A model generated the notes under the pieces. The model did no database searches, was not told the DNA's origin, and saw only the letters and a program-made list of their open reading frames with translations. Shown piece by piece: positions 12,601 to 23,941 of a DNA stretch of 64,000 nt; position 1 is the first letter of the stretch; every line of letters starts with the position of its first letter. The DNA is from Paragorgia papillata (lineage: Eukaryota > Cnidaria > Anthozoa > Scleralcyonacea > Coralliidae): contig JAWNZC010000473.1 in NCBI GenBank assembly GCA_035771165.1, positions 5,313,001 to 5,377,000 on the forward strand, given 5' to 3'. The position numbers and the translations under genes are program-made.

Positions 12601-14840
12601 CCAAATGGCCTAAAATTTTGAAATTAATCTACTTTTACTAAGTTAGAACTACGGTTAAAATATAAAGAGAAACCATGAAGTCAAACAATGTGAACCAACA
12701 CATCACCCCATATATGCGGTTTTTACTCTCTCTATATGTAACACCTTTAGCCGAAAATACCCCATTTTTGGAAAAGATGGAAGGAATCAGTCAAATTGTC
12801 TGAAATTTTCAGATTAGTCTACTTTTACCAAGGTAAAACGTTAGTTAAAATATCAAGAGAAACCATTAAGTCAAACAATGTGAACCAACACATCGCTCCA
12901 TATATACGGCTTATACTCTCTCTATATATAACACCTTTAGCCGAAAATACCCCATTTTGGGAAAAGATGGAAGAAATCTGTCAAATGGCCTGAAATTTTG
13001 GAATTAATCTACTTTTACTAAGTTAGAACTACGGTTAAAATATAAAGAGAAACCATGAAGTCAAACAAGTGAACCAACACATCACCCCATATATGCGGTT
13101 TTTACTCTCTCTATATGTAACACCTTTAGCCGAAAATACCCCATTTTTGGAAAAGATGGAAGGAATGAGTCAAATTGTCTGAAATTTTCAGATCAGTCTA
13201 CCTTTACCAAGATAAAACTTTAGTGAAAATATCAAGAAAAATTATGAAATCAAACAATGTGAACTGAGAGACATTATTCAAGGGAGACTATTTAGTCTCC
13301 CCTGCATGGAAAGGGAGACTAATTAGTCTCCCTTCAGGTTTTAGACTTGTCGTTTACATGGTACAAATTTGGAACACAATTAACAAGTACCAAGTTAAAA
13401 GTATGGTTAAAGTATCATAAAAAATTATAAACTGATAAAGTCGGACAATGTCAACCAACATATACGCACTCCGTGATATGCAGTTCATGCTCTATATATA
13501 ACACCTTTAGCCGAAAATACCTCATTTTTGGAAAAGATGGAAGGAATCAGTCAAATTGTCTGAAATTTTCAGATTAGTCTACTTTTACCAAGATAAAACG
13601 TTAGTTGAAATATCAAGAGAAACCATTAAGTCAAACAATGTGAACCAACACATCACCCCATATATGCGGTTTTTACTCTCTCTATATATAACACCTTTAG
13701 CCGAAAATACCCCATTTTTGGAAAAGATGGAAGGAATCAGTCAAATTGTCTGAAATTTTCAGATTAGTCTACTTTTACCAAGATAAAACGTTAGTTAAAA
13801 TATCAAGAGAAACCATTAAGTCAAACAATGTGAACCAACACATCGCTCCATATATACGGCTTATACTCTCTCTATATATAACACCTTTAGCCGAAAATAC
13901 CCCATTTTGGGAAAAGATGGAAGAAATCTGTCAAATGGCCTGAAATTTTGAAATTAATCTACTTTTGCTAAGTTAGAACTATGGTTAAAATATAAAGAGA
14001 AACCATGAAGCAAACAATGTGAACCAACACATCACCCCATATATGCGGTTTTTACTCTCTCTATATATAACACCTTTAGCCGAAAATACCCCATTTTTGG
14101 AAAAGATGGAAGGAATGAGTCAAATTGTCTGAAATTTTCAGATAAGTCTACCTTTACCAAGATAAAACGTTAGTTAAAATATCAAGAAAAATTGTAAAAT
14201 CAAACAATGTGAACTGAGAGACATTATTCAAGGGAGACTATATTTAGTCTCCCCTGCGTGGAAAGGGAGACTAATTAGTCTCTCTTCAGATTTTAGACTT
14301 CATGTCGTTTACATGGTACAAATTTGAACACAATTACCAAGTGCCAAGTTAAAAGTATGGTTAAAGTCTCATAAAAACTGATTATAAACTGATAAAGTCA
14401 GACAATGTCAACCAACTTATGCGCACTCCGTGATAGATATGCAGTTTATACTCTATATATATATAACACGTTTATTAGCCGAAAATACCCCATTTTATGA
14501 AATGATGGAAGAAATCTGTCAAATGGTCTGAAATTTTGAAATGAATTTACTTTTACCAGTTAGAACTATGGTTAACATATCAAGAGAAACCATGAAGTCG
14601 AAGAATGTGAACCAACACATATATAAAACCTTTAGGCCTAAAAAACACTTTTAGGAAATATTGAATAAATTAGTCAAATTTCCCGAAATTTTGAAGAGTC
14701 CACTTTTACCAAGTTACTGACTTTTACCAAGTTAGAACTTTAGTTAAAATATCAAGAAAAATTATGAAGTCAGACAATGTTGACCATGCACCACAGTTAT
14801 ATGTAGTTTATACTCGCTATACAAGACATTTAGGTCAATA
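3690..14840. repeat. ~190-bp satellite array with higher-order blocks
   Basis: Roughly 11 kb of tandem monomers of about 190 bp, each with the landmarks CAATGTGAACCAACACATC, CCCATATATGCGG, AACACCTTTAGCCGAAAATA and GGAAAAGATGGAAG. At least two monomer types alternate (CAGTCAAATTGTCTGAAATT against TCTGTCAAATGGCCTGAAAT). Some monomers carry an insert of about 150 bp with two palindromes. Larger blocks recur: the landmark ATTCTCTGTATAATATA is at about 4,300, 7,160 and 9,835, and flanking sequence repeats almost base for base at a spacing near 2.86 and 2.68 kb. Monomers at both edges are more diverged than the centre, as expected for unequal exchange. The recurring 65-codon frames start at TTG and come from the repeat. 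Confidence 0.93.
4485..4538. repeat. Paired palindromes in satellite insert (first of 11)
   Basis: Two adjacent inverted repeats: GGGAGACTACTTAGTCTCCC, then the perfect 20-bp palindrome GGGAGACTAATTAGTCTCCC about 12 bases later. The pair recurs with small changes in the array near 5,246, 5,820, 7,346, 8,106, 8,681, 10,014, 10,809, 11,385, 13,279 and 14,235. Both elements could form hairpins or cruciforms, or bind a protein dimer. Confidence 0.85.
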
Positions 14841-14919
14841 TGTACCTATTCGAAATCGAAGGCGTTTTCTTGTTGAAAATAATACAACAGTGTTGGCATG
14901 ACCACATGATCATTATTAT

Positions 14920-15060
14920 CGTCGCCATCATCATCATCATCATCATCATTATCGTCATCATCCCATCCTGAATGTAACCGTCATTGTCATCGTCGTCATT
15001 ATCATCTTACTTATGATAATATCATCCTAGCTATTCTTCATTATCATTATCATATTATTA

Positions 15061-15104
<44 letters not shown>

Positions 15105-15113
15105 GTTGTTGTT
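14920..15113. repeat. (ATC)n/(ATT)n microsatellite cluster
   Basis: Imperfect CAT/ATC repeats grade into about 18 uninterrupted ATT units (15,050-15,105) and a short GTT run. Confidence 0.9.
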
Positions 15114-15165
15114 GATAGATATATACATTTAATATATTTAGATAATGCGCTATAAAAATCTGTAT

Positions 15166-15685
15166 GCAAGTATATTGTATACACAAGATTATATTAGCAA
15201 GAAAGACTATATTATATAGACTATATAATATTATATTATATATAGTATTATACAATACCCTGGTTGCTATGCGTGTTTTCATTGGTTGTTGGCCATGATC
15301 TATTAGAGGACAGACACAAGGTCACGTCATATCACGTCAGCCGACTTGCTTTTTTCCTTCTTCATGCCCCAAAATCCGGCAAGAGTTTCGACAAAAACCT
15401 TTTAAATTTTTATTGTATAAAACAAATAGATTCCATTTTTTTGTTGTCTGTTCAGTTATAGATGCACAGAAGACGTCACAACGTGGTAAGAACGTGCCAC
15501 TTTTTTGTTCTTACCACGTTGTGACGTCATCTGTGCATCTATAACTGAACAGACAACGGCAAAATGGAATCTATTTGTTAAATAGTAATTATTATATTAT
15601 ATATAGTAATAGTATATTGTATACACAAGATTATATTAGCAAGAAAGACTATATTATATAGACTATATAATATTATATTATATGA
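15166..15685. repeat. 80-bp direct repeats flanking a fold-back element
   Basis: About 76 bp beginning AGTATATTGTATACACAAG is present at about 15,171-15,246 and again at about 15,607-15,683. Between them lies a fold-back element whose arms (about 15,418-15,480 and 15,505-15,582) contain GTTCTTACCACGTTGTGACG and GTTCAGTTATAGATGCACAG. Related fold-backs occur at about 34,935-35,130 and 53,045-54,545. The arms carry the CRE-like motif TGACGTCA. The outer duplication could be a long target duplication, a miniature terminal-repeat element, or a later tandem copy. Confidence 0.65.
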
Positions 15686-15689
15686 CTAT

Positions 15690-16526
15690 ATAATAATATA
15701 TTCTTTTAATGAAGGTTACTTAAAAATATATTTGCCACTGACGTTCTCAGAAAATTGTATTTAAGTGCTTGGTTATTTAACTTTATACGGTTGTCGCTAT
15801 ATATAAATTATAAATGGTATATATTTTTAGAATTCTCAGTAAAGCATGACACCCAGACAGTCATCCTGAATAAATATTCGGTGCAGGTCTGAGACAGCAT
15901 GACTGCTTCTTAAAAGACTTTTAATACGCGTCAAACCCGACCGTTTCAGACCTTCAGAGAATGTTGATTATCATTGCGCGCGTATTCCGTATATAGTGAA
16001 GTAAAGCGCTTGATTTATAAGCTTGCCTAATATATTATATTTTCAGAGTATGAGAGTTGACGCTCAGACTACATGCACTAGCTATCAAGCTATGCTCAGA
16101 CTTAGATATCTTGACTTATTATGCATTTATCCTCTCTTGCTATATTAAACATGCAGTAACTTAAAGAAATCGATTATTGAGTGGCAAGTTGTTTCAATTT
16201 GTATCACCCTTACTGAACTCATATACTTCAACTCATCAAGTCTTGATCAAGACATCAACTTTTATATAAATTCCAAAAGCAAATCCAAAGATTTTGTCGG
16301 CTCTTTACCGATCTTATATTATAGCCGATGAGATTGAGAAGTGTCAATATAATCGAAAGGTCGTATTACACTTGCTATGAAGAACATATAAGGCGATATA
16401 TGCCATATATGGCATGGGCCCTCTCGTGTATTTGGGTCCTTCTCATGTGTATCTTCTCAGGTACTGGCACTGCCAAGTATAATAGTTCAGAGCGGAGTTT
16501 TACAGCCCTCTCCCTTTCTGGTGGCT
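15690..16526. promoter_or_regulatory. Probable original upstream region of METTL27
   Basis: No exon is recognised here. Bases left of 16,527 adjoin the left target duplication of the MULE, so before insertion this sequence lay directly upstream of the METTL27 start now at 24,407. The assignment rests on removing the transposon between its two target duplications. No core promoter element can be fixed. Confidence 0.45.
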
Positions 16527-16600
16527 ATAATCTACGGAAGAGGTTAGATGGGATGACTCTGTGGGACCTTTTCCGACTGTCGGCTTCGGTCGACCTTCGG
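16527..16600. repeat. Left target duplication and terminal inverted repeat of the MULE
   Basis: Target duplication ATAATCTAC at 16,527-16,535, then the inverted repeat at 16,536-16,600. The transposase start codon is only 57 bases further in, so this end probably also acts as the element's promoter, as is common in MULEs. That promoter role is inference. Confidence 0.88.
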
Positions 16601-16656
16601 AACCCCTGTCGACATAGCGCGCCAAATGCAAATTTTGCGGGAAATCTTAAAGTGAC

Positions 16657-19600
16657 ATGGCTGCGTGCATGGAAGAAAATAATCCGAAAGAAGATAGGTT
16701 TGTTGCAATATCCGAAAACTTTGGCTACGTTTCGACTTTCAAGAGCGCAAATGAAGTGTTAAGGCAACATGAAATTCTTTCAACAACAAAATACACGTTG
16801 TTTTATTCGAAGAATTTTGACATCAAAGACAAAGGTAAACCGGGTTCAATCATTGTTTTAATTTAAATCACGATTTAATGCACAGTACTGAGATTTATAT
16901 AACTATCGTTTTTATGACCAATTGACTTCCCTTCCGCTATCGGAAAAATATACGTTTAGACCTACCCATACACAACGATCAACTCAAAGGCTACTACGTG
17001 GCATTCGAGAACAAGTTAAACAGGAACGTAATTCCATTTGACGGGGTACCGTTTATCATACGAGGTAGAAGAACATACGATTGTCATCATGGTGTTGATA
17101 GGCATTTGAAGGATAAAAAGAAGTACCATGAGGGAGTTAACAAGGTAAAATACATATATTATTATAAGACAATAATATTATTAGCTATGCAATTATTTAT
17201 TTCATAATATTTTATTTATTATTTTTTATTTATATGTATTTTTATTTTATTTTTTTATTTATATTTATTATTATTTTTATTTATTATTATTATTTATATT
17301 TATTTTTTTAAATATTTTTTTTATATTTAATTAATTTTTATTTTTTTAATTATTATTATTTTTTATTTATTATTTTTGTTTATTATTATTTATTAATTAT
17401 TTTATTTATTTATTTATTCATTTATTTATTATTATTTACACAATATTTTGTTATTTATTTAGCCAGCCATACTATTATTTATTTTAAAATTACCATATGA
17501 AATATTTTTTTTATATTTTTGTTATTATATTTATTTATTTTATTTATTTACATGAGTCAATCATTCTGAATGGTCACATTGGAATTTATTTAGGTTTATT
17601 GAACAAATCACATTGGGGGGAGGGGCTTAAGGGGGGCTGTGGCTGAGCATGGCCCAACAACATAATTATGGGGGGTATGCCTTGGGGCTATGCCCACATG
17701 TATATGCTTCACTGACAAATTTATTTGACAAATATACTTGGGGCTCCCCAACTGACAAAATCATACCTAGGGTTTGTTAGCTCTACTTTTTGTTCACCCC
17801 TTAATAACCCACTGGCAGAAGTATGCGTGCCTTCTAGTTGGAGTTATTTTATGCAAGATATGTTATTAAACCTAACTGAAAGTTCAAGGCAAAGCTGTAC
17901 TGTAATCATTTGTATGATATACAATTGGACAATAGGAAATGATATTTGGAATTAGCATGTGCATAACTTAATATCTACAAATCCCTATTTTACAGCATTC
18001 TGATCACAGTTTCAAGAAAAGACGTTTTCTGGCTCAAAACACAAAGAAATTTGGCTGTCCTGCCAAAATTGTCATGCGTGAAGTTATTAGGTTTCCAAAT
18101 TATAAGGTACTTATCCTACACGTACCACAACAGAAATAATTTATATTTAACAAAAAAATTTTAACAACAGATATTTTGCACAGTAAAGTTATTCAGTGTA
18201 AAAAGACTTTTTCCAGCAGAGGAAAAGGGTCATGTATGATCACATCTTCAAGCAATTGGACTTATGTGATTTTACAACATATGCCATCATCAAACCAAAC
18301 CTCGCTTCTGCAGTAAGGGCATACCTAATATGAATGGATGAATTTCTGATTGGCTAAGTAACCAATCACATATTGGTAATTATGAATTTTTTCCCAAGCT
18401 CATTGTTACTACCAATCATAAACCAGTTCTTTAATACTATAGCGACATGACACCACTTTGGCAGTACTGTAATTTCTCTATTACGGTAAGCCCCTGGGGG
18501 GTGGGTATGTGTTTGATGTGTGTGTGTATTATTTCAAGTTTCTTTGAGGGAGGGGGCTTAATAGAGAGGGGGGCTTATTAGAGAGGTGGCTGATTTCAAA
18601 TAAGTACAAAAATCCTGATTCTTTTTTTATTTATATCAACTGATTTAGTACACAAAGTCTGTTTCTCCTCTATTTATCAACTGATTTTGAGGAGGGGGGG
18701 GGGGGGCTTAGTTATTTTCTGCTTCCGGAAAGGGGGGCCTATTAGAAGGGGGGGGCTTATTAGAAGGGGGGCTTAAAAGAGAAATTACAGTACATGCTCC
18801 CTCAACACCAAAGTGAGGCTTGTTAGTCATGTAAACTCACATAATGTACATGTAAGTCCCATTATAATACCATATGTTGTTTCGTTAAATGCCATATTTA
18901 ATGTTTTTAAAAGCATATGGTACAGTACACTGAATTATTTTTGTTCTGAAAGAATGTGAATGGAATCTCCCTTTAATTCTGCAGATTAATCACAACACAG
19001 AGAAAAAACGAAAAAACGCATCATTGAAATTGCGCGAAGATATCAGAAATGGTTCAGTAAGAGGAATGGAAAGGCGAATCTATTTGGAATTACCAAAAAA
19101 GGAAGACCACAAACAACATATCACTGGAACGGTACATAATTATACGACAGTAGTGTTATAGTAGATTATAAAGTCACCAGTACAAATTCTTTACTAAAGA
19201 CTTTACTAAAGACTTTACTAAATTTATAAAAAAAACTTTAATTTTTTTTAGAATGCTGGTATATTACAGACAATTGACCAAGCAGTCCTTCAGCGCCTGC
19301 AGGAACTAGTCAGCGAGGGGATTAGGAGTGTTGATGAAATGAGACGACATCTTATCAGCTTTGTAAACAAGGATCTATTCAAAAATGGAAATGCACCACC
19401 TCGGTCCAATCGTCGATTTTATCCTAAACGATCAGATATCAAGAACCATATGTATGCATCATTGGTAAAGCAATCATTCTCCAAAATTGACCAGGAAAAC
19501 CTAGAAGGAAAGATAGACCAGTGGCGAAAAGAAAACATTTCTGATAAAATACTATTTCGACCACATGTTAAGGAAACAAGCAATGAAAACAAAGTTGTTC

Positions 19601-22061
19601 AAAACGATCTAGGAAAAACAGAAGATGGTGATGAAGTTAAACTACTGAGAGGATCAGCCGAGAAACTGGACTTTCTGTTTGTTCATCAGACTGATTCACA
19701 ACGCCGACTCCAGGAGCGATATGGTAATGAACTTTCTTTTCTGGATGCTACTTATCGAGTCACAAAATATGCTTTACCATTGTTTTTTTTTGTTGTGAAA
19801 ACAAACGTTGACTACCAGATAGTCGCTTCGTTCGTTGTTCAAAGTGAAACAACAGAAGCCATAAAGGAAGGAATGGAAGTTGTAAAGTCTTGGAACAAAA
19901 GTTGGAGTCCAAAACACTTTATGGTTGACTTTTGTGCTGAAGAAATAAAAGCAATTGAGCAGCTTTTTCCAGGTTAAGGTTGTTTGTTTAAAATTTGTAG
20001 ATGTTATGTGAAACAATAGTATAGTATAGTATATTTAATAATACCAGTGAATTAATATAATTATAGTTTGGTGTATTGTATTTTACAGAGTGTAACGTTT
20101 ACATTTGTGACTTCCACCGGGAACAAGCCTGGGAACGATGGTTAAGTAAAGCAGCTAATGGTGTCTCCGGATCAAAAGATGCAATACTTGCCAAACTACG
20201 AAGGATAGCACATGCAGCTTCAGTAGAAGAATACCATACTGCTGTAAAGTCATTGCGTGAAAGTGATGTTTGGAAAGACACTGGAAATCTTGCTTTTAGA
20301 AACTGGTTTGGAAAAACGTGGTTACCAGAATTCAAGGTCTCCTATAAATTGCATAAACATATAATTAGATTTGGGTTGGGGGTGCATGTACATGTATGTA
20401 CAAGTGGTACATAACAGATTGGTAGGAAGATAGGTATGCACAGTGTAGAATGCAGTTAGATACAGACTACACTCAGTGTGGAGGCAGATAGTGTACTAGG
20501 GGTATCACAGTATTATCATTATTAAACCTCTATATTGTTGATTATCATACACTATAAAGTCACATTTGGAATAAGGTATTGAATTTTATTTTACAGAGAT
20601 GGGTCTGGGCCTACCGTAAAGATAGGCACCTTGTGTCTGTCAACACTAATAATGGAGTTGAACGACAAAACAGGACATTTAAATACAATTACCTACTGCG
20701 ACAGAGAAATGCCAGCATATCAAAGATGCTAACCATTTTGATTGAACAGTTTCTTCCTGACAAGTATAATCAGTAAGTGTTTTAATACTTTTAAGCCAGG
20801 ATATAGATCTCGGAATTACGAATTACAATATACTGATTAAATATATTTAATTTGATATATTTATTTTAATATACTGATACATATATGTGTATGTGTGTAT
20901 TATGTATACGTATATGTATGTGTGTGTATGACTATTGAGTATACTGTTTAAGTTTCTATTATATTGAGTATATTGTTTGAGGGGTCAGGTCTCAATAGGG
21001 ACGCAAGTCCTGTTCCTTTCTCCTGTCACATCTTTTATCTGTTGTTTTGTAAGCGTTTTTATTGTTCTTTGATTGTTGTATTTGCTTATGTACTAGCAAC
21101 CTTTGTATCCAGCTAGCAGTTCAATTCCCAGATCTCTATACACTAATTAACATCCTACCCAAACAAAACCCCAAATTATTGTACTCCATTTTAATTCTCT
21201 ATAAGGTATGTTGAAAAAAATGTCTGCCAGTCTGGAAGCTACAAGAAGTACAATGAACAAGTTCCCCACTACCTGCAGAACCGTCCACGTTTTCTAATCA
21301 AGCACTGCCTAGAAAGAATGGAAAGGGTACAACATATCCCTGCAGCCCATGTTCAGTGTGTTAATTCATCCCAAGGACTATTTAAAGTAAAAAGTGAGAG
21401 TTCAGCAAAGATTTACCACACAGTTTCCCTGGGTAATGAATCAAGAATGCCTATATGTGAATGTGGTGATTGGTCAACTACACACCTTCCATGTAAACAC
21501 ATGTTTACAATATTCAAATATCACAACCATTTAAACTTTGAATCACTGCCAAAACAATACCTTCAATCACCATTTTTGCTACTGGATAATTTTGTTATCC
21601 CAGCTGCAGAAATACCAAATCCGATATTGAATCCTGATTCACCTTCACCACCTGGTAATGAACTTGATCACACAACTAATGACAACACTACAGGTACTAG
21701 CAATGGTACAGGTATGTACAATGATAGCAACACTATGGCTAATAAAACCTACAGCAAATCTCATTCTGACACAAAGAAAGTTTTGAATGACATTCCAATA
21801 GCAAGAAAATTCAAACTGACATTAGCCAGCAAATGCAGAGAACTTTTACAGCAGTTAAAATCCCTGACATACCTAGTGGAGGATAGCAATGCATTAGAGT
21901 CCCTTCATTCAACACTCCAGAGCTGCCATGAAACTCTCAAGGAAGGAGCACCAAATGAGGCAGGACTACTGGTGCAAGAGCCTCAAAATGTGGTGAACCC
22001 TCGACCCTCCCAAAAGAAAGATGCATTATCTTTAGGTGACTTAGAAACATCCATTCTCTAG
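16657..22061 (+). CDS. MULE transposase: CaRF-like region, DDE domain, SWIM zinc finger
   Basis: I reconstruct nine exons with matching GT/AG phases: 16,657-16,834; 16,960-17,144; 17,996-18,106; 18,217-18,312; 18,985-19,131; 19,252-19,972; 20,089-20,336; 20,597-20,772; 21,206-22,061. Together they encode about 905 residues. Residues ~95-160 (YDCHHGVDRH, FGCPAK, REVIRFPNYK) resemble the CaRF/ALS2CR8 DNA-binding family. A MULE-type DDE domain follows, with likely catalytic D404 (LDATYR), D465 (FMVDF) and E584 (NNGVERQNRTFK) and the family C-x2-H motif (ICDFH, 486-489). A SWIM finger is complete: C705, C707, C717, H719. It is expected to cut and join the element ends in the nucleus. The start ATG is the first after the left inverted repeat. 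The frame stops at TAG 22,059-22,061, just before the protease frame. Exon 4's acceptor could lie 3 bases further on. Confidence 0.85.
17145..17995. repeat. T-rich low-complexity intron 2 of the MULE gene
   Basis: From about 17,150 to 17,560 the sequence is almost only T and A (ATTATTTATTT-type). The rest of the intron is plain, with a G-rich stretch at about 17,615-17,680. No exon is seen. Confidence 0.75.
18467..18790. mobile_element. MITE nested in a MULE intron, TA target
   Basis: Inverted ends CTGTAATTTCTCT and AGAGAAATTACAG are flanked by TA (18,465-18,466 and 18,791-18,792). The interior is rich in GGGGGGCTTA-type G tracts that could form G-quadruplexes. No coding capacity. A Tc1/mariner-type origin is suggested by the TA target. 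Confidence 0.62.
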
Positions 22062-22083
22062 ACGGGTAGGGAAAAAGGCTAGC

Positions 22084-23118
22084 ATGTTAAAGAAGCATTA
22101 CAATTGCAAACTTTCCATTATTGAAAATCCTGCAGAAACCTCATGCCAAAGAGGCGGACAACAGGCAGCTGAAAACAATGTTGCTGATTCACTCCATGTA
22201 GAATCAAGTCCAACTGGGCAGAACGTAACAAGCACTCACATGGTGCAATTTTGTGGAAAAAGAAAAAATATGGAACACAAATCAGAAGAAGAAGAAAAGG
22301 AAGATGAATGCATCTTATCTTATGAGACTAGAATATCGGGCCAGAAAAGAAAAAGGATGAAAAGAAGTTTTTCAGCAGACTCTGAAAAAATAATTGCATC
22401 AGGGAAATGGTTAACAGATATGGAAATTAATATTGCACAGAACTTACTTCATTCCCAATTTCCCAGCATCCATGGCCTTGAGGATACATCTTTAGGTACA
22501 CTTCTTCAGTACAGTGTTACACATGGCCCTTTTGTCCAGATATTGCATGACAGTGAACGATCCCACTGGGTTGCAGTCTCCAATTTTGGATGTTGCAAAA
22601 GTAAAGTGAGACTTTTTGATAGCTTATTTGGTGGAAAGATTATGCCACAAGTTCAGAAACAAATTTCCACCATCCTTCAAGAAGACAGCAAAGCAATCAG
22701 AGTCAGAATTGAGCCAGTTCAACAACAGCCAGATGGTTCAAGCTGTGGTGTTTATGCCATAGCATTCATAACATCCATTCTGAATGGTAAAGATCCAACA
22801 AAGCTTCTGTATGACAGTCCTAAGGAACTGCGCTCACATCTTCTGGTTTGCCTAAAGAACCAACGTTTGACAGAGTTTCCTCATTCAATGCATCTGAAGA
22901 ATCTGCATACCTACCAAGCAAGAAGAAGTGTCATTTCAATTAAATTGATGTGCACATGTCGATTGCCTTGGGCAAAGACAGACGCAAGTAATCCTGATAT
23001 GTGGAGTGCCCAATGTGATTCATGTAAAGAATGGTTCCACAAAAAATGCATGCAGCCAGAAATTCCTGAAGAAGTGTTTCATTTGAACAACATTGAATGG
23101 GAATGTTCAAAGTGCTAA
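22084..23118 (+). CDS. Ulp1/SENP-type cysteine protease with C-terminal PHD finger (MULE-encoded)
   Basis: An uninterrupted 344-codon frame from ATG 22,084, open upstream in the same frame to 22,045. The first ~100 residues are charged and low in complexity, with a basic stretch (SGQKRKRMKRS). A C48-family peptidase fold follows with the full triad: H161 (SHWVAVSNF), D179 (RLFDSL) and C221 (DGSSCGVYA), preceded by the oxyanion-type Gln near 214. Residues 290-344 form a C4HC3 PHD finger (C290, C292, C311, C314, H319, C322, C341, C344). It could remove SUMO or a similar modifier, or process the polyprotein, with the PHD finger reading histone tails; this is inferred from the families. It lies +1 relative to the preceding exon, only 22 bases after its stop. 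It may be a separate protein, a product of frameshifting, or the broken 3' half of one long protein. A likely poly(A) signal ATTAAA lies at 23,152-23,157. Confidence 0.85.
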   Translation: MLKKHYNCKLSIIENPAETSCQRGGQQAAENNVADSLHVESSPTGQNVTSTHMVQFCGKRKNMEHKSEEEEKEDECILSYETRISGQKRKRMKRSFSADSEKIIASGKWLTDMEINIAQNLLHSQFPSIHGLEDTSLGTLLQYSVTHGPFVQILHDSERSHWVAVSNFGCCKSKVRLFDSLFGGKIMPQVQKQISTILQEDSKAIRVRIEPVQQQPDGSSCGVYAIAFITSILNGKDPTKLLYDSPKELRSHLLVCLKNQRLTEFPHSMHLKNLHTYQARRSVISIKLMCTCRLPWAKTDASNPDMWSAQCDSCKEWFHKKCMQPEIPEEVFHLNNIEWECSKC

Positions 23119-23172
23119 ACTTACTTACAGTAACTTACAGTAATTACATGTATTAAACATGGAACACTGTTA

Positions 23173-23941
23173 GGGACCGTTCATTATTTATCCGAGGGGG
23201 GGGGGGGGGGGGATGGGTGAGAAAATGGGGGGACCTGAAATTTTTGCTACTTCTTTTGGGGGGACCCTGAAATAATTTATAAGTTCTTAAGGGGGGCCAT
23301 GACGTTTTTGTATTAAACAAGGATAAGAGTCTTTGATGATCAACATTATTATACCAACAAACATTTCTTATTGGGAAAAATCATTCAGAAAAGCCTTTAA
23401 TTGGAATTATTTTGTGTTGTTTTGTAAAATGTAAAATAAAAGTAAACCATAAGGCTCAGGTACTTAGATCCTGGTTGTGACTTACCATCCCTTGGTGTAT
23501 TGTGTTGGTGTATTGTGTTGGTGAATAGTAGTGGAGAATGGTTAATAATTTGAGGTTTAAGGTGTTAGGGTAATAATCATGATTGAGATTAAGGAGAAGG
23601 TTAAGGTGACAATTGGTTAATTGGTTTAATGTGTGGGTCGGGTGGGAATTAAGGTTGGGGTTAAGGTTATATTTAGGGTTAAGGTTATATTTAGGGTTAA
23701 GGTTAGGTTTAGGGTTAATGGGGTTGAATTTCGAGGTTTTATAGGTAGGGTGGGTGGGATTAGTTTTAAGATTAATGTCAGGATTTGAAGGGTTGAGGGG
23801 GGAGGGGGCACTGAAATTATGTCAAATAAAAACAGGGGGGCTACCAAATTTTTGAACTTTGCTTGGGGGGTACCTGAAAAAAAAAAGAAAGTTTGGCAAT
23901 TTCTCACCCATCCCCCCCTCCGATAAATAATGAACGGCCCC
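23173..23941. mobile_element. PIF/Harbinger-like non-autonomous element, TTA target
   Basis: Ends are GGGACCGTTCATTATTTATC and its complement starting GGGGCCG, flanked by TTA (23,170-23,172 and 23,942-23,944), the 3-bp TWA target of Harbinger elements. About 40 bp at each end match, including a G run and GGATGGGTGAGAAA. The interior contains GGTTAAGGTTATATTTAGGG-type repeats. About 100 bp of interior (TTTGAGGTTTAAGGTGTTAG) recurs at about 40,710-40,790. It lies between the MULE stop codon and its right end. Confidence 0.72.

Noticed and set aside
4758..13943. Repeated 65-codon open frames (KTLVKISRETIKSNNVNQH type)
   Set aside because: They begin at TTG rather than ATG, recur with the ~190-bp satellite and end at a fixed stop in the monomer. 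They are repeat by-products, not a gene family.
3690..14840. CRISPR-like regular array
   Set aside because: Contiguous satellite monomers without unique spacers, in eukaryotic DNA.
16328..16762. 144-codon frame overlapping the left MULE end
   Set aside because: It runs from host DNA through the target duplication and inverted repeat into the transposase exon in another frame. No domain.
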